A stretch of DNA of 64,000 bases, from contig NZ_JAIVLR010000002.1 of NCBI RefSeq assembly GCF_020524765.1, forward strand, positions 832,501 to 896,500, written 5' to 3'. Shown one piece after another: positions 42,015 to 50,745 of the stretch; positions within the stretch are counted from its first letter, which is position 1; each line of letters opens with the position of its first letter. The stretch comes from Qipengyuania gaetbuli (GTDB lineage: Bacteria > Pseudomonadota > Alphaproteobacteria > Sphingomonadales > Sphingomonadaceae). A model generated the notes under the pieces. It ran no database searches, was not told the DNA's origin, and saw only the letters and a program-made list of their open reading frames with translations. A program made the position numbers and the translations under genes.

Positions 42015-43211
42015 TCAGACCAGTTCGACTGCGACAGCCGTAGCTTCACCGCCGCCAATGCAGAGCGAAGCGACACCGCGCTTCTTGCCCTGCTTCTTGA
42101 GGGCGTTCAGCAGCGTGACGATGATGCGCGTGCCGCTGGCGCCGATGGGGTGGCCCAGAGCCGTGCCGCCGCCGTTGACGTTGATCTTCTCGTGCGGGAT
42201 GCCGATATCGCGCATGGCGAACATCGCGACGCAGGCGAAGGCTTCGTTCACTTCCCACAGGTCGACGTCGTCCGCCGACCAGCCGGCCCTGTCGAGCACC
42301 TTGGTGATCGCGCCGACCGGAGCGACGGTGAATTCCGAAGGCTCCTGTGCATGAGCGGCCATGGCGATGATCTTCGCGATAGGCTGCTGGCCATTGGCGC
42401 TCGCCACGCTTTCGCGCGTGAGGACGACTGCCGCCGCACCGTCCGAAATCGACGAAGAGGTGGCCGCAGTGATCGTTCCGTCCTTCGCGAAGGCCGGGCG
42501 AAGCTGCGGGATCTTGTCGGGCTTGCCCTTGCCGGGTTGTTCGTCATGCTCGACGGTGACTTCACCGGCGCGGGTCGCGACGGTCACGGGGACGACTTCG
42601 TCGGCAAATGCACCGCTCTCGATGGCGGCATTGGCGCGGCGCAGCGATTCGATGGAATAGGCATCCATCTCTTCGCGCGTCAGCTGGTACTGGTTCGCCG
42701 TGTCCTGCGCGAAAGTGCCCATGGCGCGGCCTTCCTCGTACGCGTCTTCCAACCCGTCGAGGAACATGTGATCATAGGCTGTGTCGTGGCCGATGCGCGC
42801 GCCCGAGCGGTGCTTCTTCAGGAGATAGGGGGCATTGGTCATGCTCTCCATGCCGCCCGCGACGACATAGTCGACCGTGCCGCTGGCAAGCGCTTCTGCA
42901 CCCATAATGACTGTCTGCATGCCGCTTCCGCAGACCTTGTTGACGGTCGTCGCCTGCACCGACTTGGGCAGGCCGGCCTTGATCGTCGCCTGGCGGGCGG
43001 GGGCCTGGCCGAGGCCGGCCGGAAGGACGCAGCCCATGTAGGTGCGGTCGAAGGCCTCGGGCGAAACGCCCGAACGTTCGACAGCCGCCTTGACGGCCGT
43101 GGCACCCAGGTCGGTTGCGGAAACGTCCGCGAGGGCTCCCTGCATCCCGCCCATCGGGGTGCGGGCATAGGATAGAATGACGACGGGGTCGTTTGCGCTG
43201 AACTGGGTCAT
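42015..43211 (-). CDS. Acetyl-CoA C-acetyltransferase (thiolase)
   Basis: A 398-residue thiolase that interconverts acetyl-CoA and acetoacetyl-CoA. The nucleophilic Cys94 is in NKVCGSGMQTVI. The catalytic His is in NGGGTALGHPIGASG and the second Cys in CIGGGEATAVAVE near the C-terminus. Length and motifs fit the biosynthetic PhaA/AtoB group, although a degradative role is possible. The ATG at 43211 gives MTQFSANDPVVIL. It is divergent from the aldehyde dehydrogenase gene with 89 bp between, and followed closely by a small lipoprotein gene. Confidence 0.95.
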   Translation of the reverse strand: MTQFSANDPVVILSYARTPMGGMQGALADVSATDLGATAVKAAVERSGVSPEAFDRTYMGCVLPAGLGQAPARQATIKAGLPKSVQATTVNKVCGSGMQTVIMGAEALASGTVDYVVAGGMESMTNAPYLLKKHRSGARIGHDTAYDHMFLDGLEDAYEEGRAMGTFAQDTANQYQLTREEMDAYSIESLRRANAAIESGAFADEVVPVTVATRAGEVTVEHDEQPGKGKPDKIPQLRPAFAKDGTITAATSSSISDGAAAVVLTRESVASANGQQPIAKIIAMAAHAQEPSEFTVAPVGAITKVLDRAGWSADDVDLWEVNEAFACVAMFAMRDIGIPHEKINVNGGGTALGHPIGASGTRIIVTLLNALKKQGKKRGVASLCIGGGEATAVAVELV

Positions 43212-43300
43212 GCTTGTGCTGGTCCTCTGGTTCTGGAATATCGTGCCGCAGAGATAGGCAAGGCGTCGCTGCGGCGCAACACAGACCAAGGGAGAATACG

Positions 43301-44731
43301 ATGGCGGACGAACGGCTGGTGCGAATGGAAAAAGTCCTGCGCAAGCAGCGTGCCGCCCATCACCAGATGCGGCCCGAGCCGATGGCCCTGCGCAAGGACC
43401 GGATCGAACGCGCGAACAAACTGCTCAAGGACCATGCGGACGAACTGTGCAAGGCAATGAGCGCCGACTTCGGCAACCGTTCGCCGATGCAGTCGATGAT
43501 GACCGACATCGTCGGGACCATCAATTTCGGCAAGTACTGCCTCAAGCGGATGGACGGCTGGGCCAAGGCCGACAAGCGCCACGTCCAGTTCCCGCTCGGC
43601 TTGCTCGGTGCGAAGGCGGAAGTGCGTTACGAACCGAAAGGCGTAATCGGCATTCTCAGCCCTTGGAACTTCCCCGTCAACCTGACCTTCGGCCCGTTGA
43701 TGCAGGTCTTTGCAGCCGGCAACCGTGCAATGATCAAGCCGAGCGAGTTCACCGAGAAGACCAGCGACCTGATGAAAGAACTGGTCGAGAAATATTTCGC
43801 CGAAGACGAATGCGCCGTGTTCACCGGTGGTCCCGAAGTGGCCGGGGCGTTCTCCGACCTGCCGTTCGACCACCTCGTGTTCACCGGTTCGACTGCCACC
43901 GGCCGCAAGGTCATGGAAGCCGCGTCGAAGAACCTCGTGCCCGTCACGCTCGAGCTGGGCGGCAAGAGCCCCGTCTTCATGGGCGAAAGCGCGGACTTCG
44001 CAAAGGCTGGTGAGCGTATTGCCATGGGCAAGATGATGAACGCTGGCCAGATCTGCCTGGCGCCCGATTATCTCTATGTTCCCGAAAGCAAGCAGGACGA
44101 GGCGATTCACGGGGTCTGGCAGGGCACGGCCAACATGTATCCGACGCTGCTCGACAACGACGATTACGCCAGCGTCGTCACCGACCGGCATTTCGACCGC
44201 CTCCAGGGCCTTGTCGCCGATGCGCGTGAGAAGGGCGCCGAGGTGATCGAGGTCAATCCCGGCAACGAGGATTTCTCCAACACCAACAGCCGCAAGATGC
44301 CACTCACGATCCTCAAGAATGTGACCGAGGACATGAAGGCGATGCAGGAAGAGATTTTCGGTCCCGTCCTGCCGGTCAAGACCTACAGGCACATCGACGA
44401 GGCGATCGATTATGTGAACGAGCATGATCGCCCGCTCGGCCTGTATTACTTTGGCCAGGATTCGGGGGAACAGTCCAAGGTTCTCACCAAGACGATCAGC
44501 GGCGGCGTGACGGTCAACGACGTGATTTTCCACGTTTCGATGGAAGACCTGCCGTTCGGCGGTGTCGGCCCCTCGGGCATGGGCAGTTACCACGGTATCG
44601 AGGGCTTCCGCGAATTCAGCCACGCGCGGAGTGTCTACACGCAGCCCAAGATCGACGTCGCCAAGCTGGCGGGTTTCAAGCCGCCCTATGGCGACACGAC
44701 GCGCAAGGCGATCGACAAGATGATGAAATAG
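43301..44731 (+). CDS. calB: Coniferyl-aldehyde-type dehydrogenase (ALDH superfamily)
   Basis: A 476-residue aldehyde dehydrogenase. The substrate Cys252 is in GQICLAPDYLYVPE, the general-base Glu in VTLELGGKSPVFMG and the cofactor region in FTGSTATGRKVME. The N-terminal part (residues 1-30) is short, and the C-terminus FGGVGPSGMGSYHGIEGF is typical of the coniferyl aldehyde dehydrogenase (CalB) group, which oxidises aromatic or long-chain aldehydes with NAD. The physiological aldehyde is not proven. The start has GGGAGA at a good distance. A hairpin at 44746-44767 follows the stop. Confidence 0.88.
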   Translation: MADERLVRMEKVLRKQRAAHHQMRPEPMALRKDRIERANKLLKDHADELCKAMSADFGNRSPMQSMMTDIVGTINFGKYCLKRMDGWAKADKRHVQFPLGLLGAKAEVRYEPKGVIGILSPWNFPVNLTFGPLMQVFAAGNRAMIKPSEFTEKTSDLMKELVEKYFAEDECAVFTGGPEVAGAFSDLPFDHLVFTGSTATGRKVMEAASKNLVPVTLELGGKSPVFMGESADFAKAGERIAMGKMMNAGQICLAPDYLYVPESKQDEAIHGVWQGTANMYPTLLDNDDYASVVTDRHFDRLQGLVADAREKGAEVIEVNPGNEDFSNTNSRKMPLTILKNVTEDMKAMQEEIFGPVLPVKTYRHIDEAIDYVNEHDRPLGLYYFGQDSGEQSKVLTKTISGGVTVNDVIFHVSMEDLPFGGVGPSGMGSYHGIEGFREFSHARSVYTQPKIDVAKLAGFKPPYGDTTRKAIDKMMK

Positions 44732-44745
44732 GCTGGGGAAGGGAT

Positions 44746-44767
44746 GCGCGAATTGCACGATTCGCGC
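44746..44767. promoter_or_regulatory. Hairpin upstream of the nuo operon
   Basis: GCGCGAAT and ATTCGCGC form a perfect 8-bp stem with a 6-base loop (TGCACG), 14 bases after the aldehyde dehydrogenase stop and 64 before nuoA. It could terminate the upstream transcript (no T-run follows) or act as an operator for nuo. Confidence 0.4.
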
Positions 44768-44831
44768 CCTTGCACCGATACGGCTAGGGGCCTAGAGGCG
44801 CACGCAACGCGTTAAGCCCTGGGATTCATCC

Positions 44832-45206
44832 GTGGTCGACCTCGAACAATATCTCCCCATCCTGATCTTCCTCTTCATTGCCGTCGTGCTCTCGGCAGCC
44901 TTCGTGTTCCTGCCGATGGGCGTGGCACGGCTGACCGGTGCGCACGCGCCCAATGCCGAGAAGCTCAGCGAGTACGAATGCGGCTTCCCCGCCTTCGAAG
45001 ATCCGCGCAGCCAGTTCGACGTGCGCTTCTATCTGGTCGCGATCCTGTTCCTGATCTTCGACCTCGAAGCCGCGTTCCTCTTCCCCTGGGCAGTAAGCCT
45101 TGGAGAAACCGGCTGGCCGAGCTGGATCACCATGATGGTGTTCCTCGTCGAACTGATCGTCGGCTTCGCCTACGCGTGGAAAGTCGGCGCACTGGATTGG
45201 GACTGA
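44832..45206 (+). CDS. nuoA: NADH-quinone oxidoreductase subunit A
   Basis: A 124-residue membrane subunit of complex I with three hydrophobic helices (about residues 8-30, 60-85, 92-115). The loop [19 protein letters not shown] is the conserved quinone-channel region with the reactive Cys. It begins with GTG. nuoB follows after a single base. It opens the continuous nuo operon of this window. Confidence 0.96.
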   Translation: MVDLEQYLPILIFLFIAVVLSAAFVFLPMGVARLTGAHAPNAEKLSEYECGFPAFEDPRSQFDVRFYLVAILFLIFDLEAAFLFPWAVSLGETGWPSWITMMVFLVELIVGFAYAWKVGALDWD

Positions 45207-45207
45207 T

Positions 45208-45786
45208 ATGAGCCAGCAGATGACCTCCAGCCCGCTCGGGCGCGACGCGCTTGTCCAGCCGACGGCACAGCCCGGCGACATTCGCCAGCCCGACCAGGAT
45301 TATTTCAACGCTCTCCAGACCGAGGTGAACGACAAGGGTTTCCTCGTCACCTCGACCGAAGACCTGTTCCAGTGGGCCCGCACCGGCTCGCTGTGGTGGA
45401 TGACTTTCGGTCTTGCGTGCTGCGCTGTGGAAATGATCCACGTGAACATGCCGCGCTACGACATGGAGCGGTTCGGCGTCGCGCCGCGCGCTTCCCCGCG
45501 CCAGAGCGACGTGATGATCGTCGCCGGCACGCTGTGCAACAAGATGGCTCCGGCGCTGCGCAAGGTTTACGACCAGATGTCGGAGCCCAAGTACGTCATC
45601 TCGATGGGCAGCTGCGCCAACGGCGGCGGCTACTACCATTACAGTTACAGCGTCGTGCGCGGCTGCGATCGGATCGTTCCGGTCGACATCTATGTCCCCG
45701 GCTGTCCGCCCACTGCAGAGGCGCTGCTTTATGGCGTGATGCAGCTGCAGCGGAAGATCCGCCGCGTCGGCACGATCCAGAGGTAA
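45208..45786 (+). CDS. nuoB: NADH-quinone oxidoreductase subunit B
   Basis: A 192-residue subunit holding the N2 [4Fe-4S] cluster next to quinone. The ligands are Cys71-Cys72 ([13 protein letters not shown]), Cys136 ([13 protein letters not shown]) and Cys166 ([15 protein letters not shown]). The first 30 residues are a variable polar extension. It lies between nuoA and nuoC with 1-10 bp gaps. Confidence 0.97.
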   Translation: MSQQMTSSPLGRDALVQPTAQPGDIRQPDQDYFNALQTEVNDKGFLVTSTEDLFQWARTGSLWWMTFGLACCAVEMIHVNMPRYDMERFGVAPRASPRQSDVMIVAGTLCNKMAPALRKVYDQMSEPKYVISMGSCANGGGYYHYSYSVVRGCDRIVPVDIYVPGCPPTAEALLYGVMQLQRKIRRVGTIQR

Positions 45787-45796
45787 GGGCGAAGAC

Positions 45797-46720
45797 ATGG
45801 CAACGCTTCATTCCGCGCCCCGCTTCACGCAGATCGACGGGCTCAAGGAAGAGATTTCGGCAGCGATCGGCGATGCCCTCGTGGAAGCACACGAGGAGCA
45901 CGGCGAACTGCTGTTCCACGTGCGCCGTGACAGCGTCGAGCGCGTGCTGCGCACGCTCCGCGATGAGCATGAATACCAGCAGCTGATGGAAATCGCCGGG
46001 GTGGACTATCCCGACCGCGCAGAGCGGTTCGAGGTGGTCTACATGTTGCTGTCGGTGACCCGCAACAGCCGTATCATGGTCAAGTGCTGTGCGTCCGAAG
46101 ACACGCCGGTCCCGACCGTTACGACCGTCTGGCCCAACGCCGGCTGGCTCGAGCGCGAAGTATTCGACATGTTCGGCGTGCTGTTCGACGGCAACACCGA
46201 CCTGCGCCGCATCCTGACCGACTATGGTTTTGAAGGGCATCCTTTCCGCAAGGATTTCCCGCTTACCGGTTATGTGGAACTGCGTTACTCCGAAGACGAA
46301 AAGCGCGTCGTGTATGAGCCGGTCAAGCTCGCCCAGGACCTGCGCCAATTCGATTTCATGAGCCCGTGGGAAGGCGCGGATTACGTGCTGCCTGGCGATG
46401 AAAAGGCTGCCACGCCTCCGGTCAACGAGCCGAAGACGACGGAAAACCCCAAGCAGACCGGCGCAGGCGCAAAGACCGATGCGAAGGCTGCCGACAAGGT
46501 AAGCGCCGGTTCTCCTGCCGAGGAAGACGGCGGCAAAGATGCTCCGTCCCCCGAGCCGACCGAGGACCGTCCCGCCCGCGCAAAGCGTGCCGGCAAGGCT
46601 TCCGGCACCGCCAAGGCGACCGAACCGAAGAAGAAAGCCCCGGCCAAGAAGGCCGCGCCTGCGAAGAAGAAAGCGCCTGCCAAGCGCAAGCCCGCAGCAA
46701 AGAAGAAGGACGCCGAGTGA
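45797..46720 (+). CDS. nuoC: NADH-quinone oxidoreductase subunit C with Lys/Ala/Pro-rich tail
   Basis: The 30-kDa complex I subunit of the peripheral arm. The core covers about residues 1-198 and includes the conserved [17 protein letters not shown] and [17 protein letters not shown]. The usual length is near 200 residues. This protein has 307, because residues 199-307 are a low-complexity tail that begins acidic and Pro/Thr-rich and ends in repeated KKAPAKK-type blocks resembling histone H1 or the tails of some nucleoid proteins. The core is normal, so the complex I function is secure. The tail's role is unknown. The stop overlaps the next ATG (TGATG). Confidence 0.96.
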   Translation: MATLHSAPRFTQIDGLKEEISAAIGDALVEAHEEHGELLFHVRRDSVERVLRTLRDEHEYQQLMEIAGVDYPDRAERFEVVYMLLSVTRNSRIMVKCCASEDTPVPTVTTVWPNAGWLEREVFDMFGVLFDGNTDLRRILTDYGFEGHPFRKDFPLTGYVELRYSEDEKRVVYEPVKLAQDLRQFDFMSPWEGADYVLPGDEKAATPPVNEPKTTENPKQTGAGAKTDAKAADKVSAGSPAEEDGGKDAPSPEPTEDRPARAKRAGKASGTAKATEPKKKAPAKKAAPAKKKAPAKRKPAAKKKDAE

Positions 46721-47256
46721 TGATGCGCGTCGCCCTTACTGCCGCGATGCTCCTGGTCGCTGCCTGCTCGGGCCAGCAGTCGAGCGAGGAAAGCGCGGAA
46801 GACTTCGCCAGCCGGATCGGCAGCGACAGCACTGCTGCGCGCGACAACCCGCAGGCCGCGGCAGAAATTCCCAACACCGCGCAGGCTGTCCCGCCTGCCG
46901 GTGCCGACGTGACCGCGCTGCAGCAACTGCGCGACATCGGCGGGGTCGATCTTGGCCAGCGCGACGGCGGTTGCACCTTCATGGAAGGCAATCGCGAGAT
47001 GATTATCGCCAGCGGGTCGAACGATCGCGCCCTGCCGGGCAAGGCGGTCATCCGCGTCGGTGGTGGCCTCACGGTTCTCGATGCTCCTCCCGGCGGCCTC
47101 TCGGCCATTCGGGCAGGGACGACATTCACGGGTGAAGGCGTAACGGTGCAGGTCGCTCCTGCTGCCGGCGATGCAGCCTCGCGCCCGGCCAACGTAAGCG
47201 TGACAGGGGCGGACGGAAAGTCGGCTACCTATTCCGGAAAGTGGATTTGCGCATGA
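46720..47256 (+). CDS. Predicted lipoprotein embedded between nuoC and nuoD
   Basis: A 178-residue protein with signal [15 protein letters not shown] and lipobox VAAC (Cys16). The N-terminal mature part is polar ([17 protein letters not shown]), then a structured region with [19 protein letters not shown] and [19 protein letters not shown] recognise no family. The start overlaps the nuoC stop and its own stop overlaps the nuoD ATG, so it is translated as part of the operon. It is not one of the 14 Nuo subunits. It might assist complex I assembly or be a passenger. A GTG at 46717 is an alternative start. Confidence 0.8.
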   Translation: MMRVALTAAMLLVAACSGQQSSEESAEDFASRIGSDSTAARDNPQAAAEIPNTAQAVPPAGADVTALQQLRDIGGVDLGQRDGGCTFMEGNREMIIASGSNDRALPGKAVIRVGGGLTVLDAPPGGLSAIRAGTTFTGEGVTVQVAPAAGDAASRPANVSVTGADGKSATYSGKWICA

Positions 47257-48470
47257 GCAGTGCCTTCCAGATCGAGGAATCGCCGACAACCGGCGACGAG
47301 GTCATTACCAATTACACGATCAATTTCGGGCCCCAGCACCCTGCGGCCCACGGCGTGCTGCGCATGGTCATGGAACTCGATGGCGAGATCATCGAACGGA
47401 TCGACCCGCATGTGGGCCTGCTGCACCGCGGCACCGAAAAGCTGATCGAGCACAAGACGTACCTGCAGGCGCTGCCGTATTTCGACCGCCTCGATTACTG
47501 CTCGCCGCTGGCGCAGGAATACAGCTACGTCCTCGCGATCGAGAAGCTGCTAAACGTCGAGGTGCCGGAGCGCGCGCAGTATATTCGCGTGTTGTTCGCC
47601 GAGCTGACCCGCATCTGCAACCACATGCTCAACATCGGCGCACACGTGATGGACGTCGGCGCGATGACGCCGAACCTGTGGGTATTCGAATTGCGCGAAG
47701 ACTGCATGAACTTCTTCGAGCGGATGAGCGGTGCACGCATGCACCACGCTTACCTGCGCCCGGGCGGCGTCCACCAGGACGTGCCGGAAAAGCTGTTGGT
47801 CGACATCGGCGAATGGCTCGATACGCGCCTGCCCGAACTGTTCGGCGATGCGATGAGCCTCGTGCTCGACAACCGCATCTTCAAGCAGCGCAACGTCGAT
47901 ATCGCCGTGGTGAGCAAGGAAGACGCGCTGGCCTGGGGCTTCTCCGGCCCGATGATCCGTGCCGCCGGTATCCCGTGGGATTTGCGCAAGTCGCAGCCTT
48001 ACGACGTCTATGACCGGATGGAATTTGACATTCCCGTCGGCACCAATTCGGACTGCTACGATCGCTTCGTGGTGCGCGTGAAGGAAGTTTACGAGAGCGC
48101 GAAGATCATCAAGCAGTGTCTGCGCGATATGCCGACCGGCCCGATCGCAAGCAGCGATCGCAAGGTCTCACCGCCCAAGCGCGCCGAGATGAAGCAGTCG
48201 ATGGAAGCGCTGATCCACCACTTCAAGCTCTACACCGAGGGCTTCCACGTGCCCGCGGGCGAAGTCTATGTCGCCACCGAAAGCCCTAAGGGCGAATTCG
48301 GTGTCTACCTCGTCAGTGACGGCTCGAACAAACCCTACCGCTGCAAGATCCGCCCGACGGCCTTCAGCCACCTTCAAGCAATGGATTTCATGAGCAAAGG
48401 CCACATGCTGCCCGATGCCACCGCCATCCTCGGCGCAATCGACGTCGTGTTCGGGGAGTGCGACCGCTAA
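47253..48470 (+). CDS. nuoD: NADH-quinone oxidoreductase subunit D
   Basis: A 405-residue 49-kDa subunit that shapes the quinone cavity. Landmarks are [50 protein letters not shown] [14 protein letters not shown] and [14 protein letters not shown], and the C-terminus ends in FGECDR as in the family. ATG 47253 (ATGA overlap) is preferred over GTG 47241. It is separate from nuoC, unlike the fused nuoCD of E. coli. Confidence 0.97.
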   Translation: MSSAFQIEESPTTGDEVITNYTINFGPQHPAAHGVLRMVMELDGEIIERIDPHVGLLHRGTEKLIEHKTYLQALPYFDRLDYCSPLAQEYSYVLAIEKLLNVEVPERAQYIRVLFAELTRICNHMLNIGAHVMDVGAMTPNLWVFELREDCMNFFERMSGARMHHAYLRPGGVHQDVPEKLLVDIGEWLDTRLPELFGDAMSLVLDNRIFKQRNVDIAVVSKEDALAWGFSGPMIRAAGIPWDLRKSQPYDVYDRMEFDIPVGTNSDCYDRFVVRVKEVYESAKIIKQCLRDMPTGPIASSDRKVSPPKRAEMKQSMEALIHHFKLYTEGFHVPAGEVYVATESPKGEFGVYLVSDGSNKPYRCKIRPTAFSHLQAMDFMSKGHMLPDATAILGAIDVVFGECDR

Positions 48471-49138
48471 TGGCTGACCGTACTCCCGCACCCGATACCC
48501 CCGAGCTGCGCGATCGCTGGGGCGGCTTTGAATTTACCGAAGCCTACCGCGAGAAGGCGGACCGCGCGATTGCGCGCTATCCCGAAGGGCGCCAGCGCTC
48601 TGCGGTGATGCCGCTGCTCGACCTTGCCCAGCGCCAGGTTGGCGAAGAAACGAACACGCAGGGCTGGTTGCCGCTGCCGGTGATCGAATATGTTGCCGAC
48701 TATCTCGACATGCCGGTCATCCGCGTGCTCGAGGTCGCAACCTTCTACTTCATGTACAATCTGAAGCCAGTCGGCCGGTACCACGTGCAGGTCTGCGGCA
48801 CGACGCCGTGCATGCTGCGCGGCTCGGACGGTTTGTTTGAGGCCTGCAAGAAGCGCGGCATGAAGAAGGGCGAAGTGTCGGAAGACGGCCTGTGGACCCT
48901 CACCGAAGTCGAATGCATGGGCAATTGCGCCACCGCGCCGATGGTCCAGATCAACGACGACAATTACGAGGATCTCACGCCCGAACGTCTCGACGCCGTG
49001 CTTGATGCGCTGGCCAAGGGCGAACAACCCAAGGCCGGCACGCAGGAGCCTGGTCGGCACACCTCGGAACCGGCCGGCGCGCTCAGCACGCTGAAGGACA
49101 TGGTTTCGGAAAACCACGACTACCGGGGTGATTGGTGA
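48470..49138 (+). CDS. nuoE: NADH-quinone oxidoreductase subunit E
   Basis: A 222-residue 24-kDa subunit with the N1a [2Fe-2S] cluster. The ligands are Cys109 and Cys114 (VCGTTPCMLRG) and Cys149 and Cys153 (VECMGNCATAPM). The C-terminal 40 residues are a polar extension ending in NHDYRGDW. The start overlaps the nuoD stop by one base (TAATG), and the stop overlaps the following small gene. Confidence 0.97.
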   Translation: MADRTPAPDTPELRDRWGGFEFTEAYREKADRAIARYPEGRQRSAVMPLLDLAQRQVGEETNTQGWLPLPVIEYVADYLDMPVIRVLEVATFYFMYNLKPVGRYHVQVCGTTPCMLRGSDGLFEACKKRGMKKGEVSEDGLWTLTEVECMGNCATAPMVQINDDNYEDLTPERLDAVLDALAKGEQPKAGTQEPGRHTSEPAGALSTLKDMVSENHDYRGDW

Positions 49139-49317
49139 TGGAAAAGACGACCAATTACCGCGGTTTGGGAATGGCTTTCATGGCCATGGGCGTCAGCCTG
49201 AGTGTCTCTTTTGCCTTGACGCTCGGCCCCGCATTCATGGGCATCGGCGCTGCATTCTTCGTGCTGGGACTGGTGTTCCTGAACAAGGGCAAGGACGGGG
49301 GGCAATCCGATGGATAG
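49138..49317 (+). CDS. Small two-helix membrane protein between nuoE and nuoF
   Basis: 59 residues. Two hydrophobic segments (about 10-31 and 33-50, for example GMAFMAMGVSLSVSFALTL and IGAAFFVLGLVFL) are followed by the polar tail [11 protein letters not shown]. The ATG overlaps the nuoE stop (TGATG), and its stop lies inside the next small gene, so it is clearly translated in the operon. No known family was recognised. It could be an accessory of complex I assembly or a lineage-specific passenger. Confidence 0.78.
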   Translation: MEKTTNYRGLGMAFMAMGVSLSVSFALTLGPAFMGIGAAFFVLGLVFLNKGKDGGQSDG

Positions 49318-49453
49318 CAATCTCGTCTACATCCTCGTCGCGCTGGTCCTGATCGTGATCGCGTGGAAAGTCTTCAAGGGCATCGTCAAGACGATGGTCC
49401 TCGCGGCGATCCTGATCGCCGCTGCAATCTTCGTTTTCGGAGGGTTCGCCTGA
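49310..49453 (+). CDS. Very small hydrophobic protein (47 aa) upstream of nuoF
   Basis: The ATG at 49310 starts a 47-residue protein with two hydrophobic helices ([34 protein letters not shown]) joined by FKGIVKT. It overlaps the preceding small gene by 8 bp, and its stop overlaps the nuoF ATG (TGATG). The tight packing and uninterrupted hydrophobic coding support a real gene. No function is known. Confidence 0.7.
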   Translation: MDSNLVYILVALVLIVIAWKVFKGIVKTMVLAAILIAAAIFVFGGFA

Positions 49454-50745
49454 TGCTTGCCGACAAGGACCGCATCTTTACCAACCTCTATGGCTTCCAG
49501 GACTGGGGCCTCAAGGCGGCGCAGCAGCGCGGCGACTGGGACGACACCAAGTCGCTCATTGGTCGTGGCCACGAGAATATCATCGAGGAAATTAAGGCAT
49601 CGGGCCTGCGCGGGCGCGGCGGCGCAGGCTTCCCGACCGGCCTGAAGTGGTCGTTCATGCCGAAGGAATCGAAGGACGGTCGTCCGAGCTTCCTCGTCAT
49701 CAATGCCGACGAATCCGAACCCGGTTCCTGCAAGGACCGCGAGATCATCCGCCACGATCCGCACAAGCTGATCGAAGGTGCGCTGGTCGCCGGTTACGCC
49801 ATGCGGGCGAGGGCCGCCTATATCTACATCCGCGGCGAATACATCCGCGAGGCGGAAACGCTTCAGACCGCCATCGACGAGGCCTATGATGCCGGGCTCA
49901 TCGGCAAGAATGCTTCGAAGTCGGGCTACGATTTCGACGTCTTCCTGCATCGCGGCGCAGGTGCCTACATCTGCGGTGAAGAAACCGCGATGATCGAGAG
50001 CCTCGAAGGCAAGAAGGGCCAGCCGCGCCTCAAGCCGCCATTCCCGGCAGGTGCCGGCCTTTATGGTTGCCCGACCACCGTCAACAACGTGGAATCGATC
50101 GCCGTCGTCCCGACCATCCTGCGCCGCGGCGCATCGTGGTTCTCCAGCTTCGGGCGCGAGAACAACAAGGGCACAAAGCTCTTCCAGATCAGCGGGCACG
50201 TGAACAAGCCCTGCGTGGTCGAGGAAGCGCTCTCGATCCCGTTCAGCGAGCTGATCGAAAAGCACTGCGGCGGCATTATCGGCGGGAAGGACAACCTCCT
50301 TGCCGTGATCCCCGGCGGTTCGTCGGTTCCGCTGGTCCCGGCCGAGCAGATCTGGGACGCACCGATGGATTTCGACGGCCTGCGCGACCTCGGTTCCGGC
50401 CTCGGCACCGCCGGCGTCATCGTGATGGACAAGTCGACCGACATTGTCCGTGCGATCAGCCGCCTCAGCTATTTCTACAAGCACGAGAGCTGCGGCCAGT
50501 GCACGCCCTGCCGCGAAGGCACGGGCTGGATGTGGCGCATGATGGAACGCCTGCGCACCGGCGATGCTGCGATCGAGGAAATCGATATGCTTCAGCAGGT
50601 TACGAAGCAGGTAGAAGGCCACACCATCTGCGCCCTGGGTGACGCGGCCGCATGGCCGATCCAGGGCCTCATCCGCCACTTCCGCCCCGAGCTCGAGCGC
50701 CGGATCAACGAACACAACGCCAAGTTTGCCGAGGCAGCCGAATAA
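49453..50745 (+). CDS. nuoF: NADH-quinone oxidoreductase subunit F
   Basis: A 430-residue 51-kDa subunit that binds NADH and FMN. The glycine-rich FMN/NADH site is [33 protein letters not shown] and [20 protein letters not shown] follow. The N3 [4Fe-4S] ligands are Cys347, Cys350 and Cys353 ([16 protein letters not shown]) and Cys393 ([13 protein letters not shown]). The stop overlaps the nuoG ATG (TAATG). Confidence 0.98.
   Translation: MLADKDRIFTNLYGFQDWGLKAAQQRGDWDDTKSLIGRGHENIIEEIKASGLRGRGGAGFPTGLKWSFMPKESKDGRPSFLVINADESEPGSCKDREIIRHDPHKLIEGALVAGYAMRARAAYIYIRGEYIREAETLQTAIDEAYDAGLIGKNASKSGYDFDVFLHRGAGAYICGEETAMIESLEGKKGQPRLKPPFPAGAGLYGCPTTVNNVESIAVVPTILRRGASWFSSFGRENNKGTKLFQISGHVNKPCVVEEALSIPFSELIEKHCGGIIGGKDNLLAVIPGGSSVPLVPAEQIWDAPMDFDGLRDLGSGLGTAGVIVMDKSTDIVRAISRLSYFYKHESCGQCTPCREGTGWMWRMMERLRTGDAAIEEIDMLQQVTKQVEGHTICALGDAAAWPIQGLIRHFRPELERRINEHNAKFAEAAE

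Noticed and set aside
49327..50715. 462-codon minus-strand open frame antisense to nuoF
   Set aside because: nuoF is unambiguous. The antisense frame is a third-position GC shadow.
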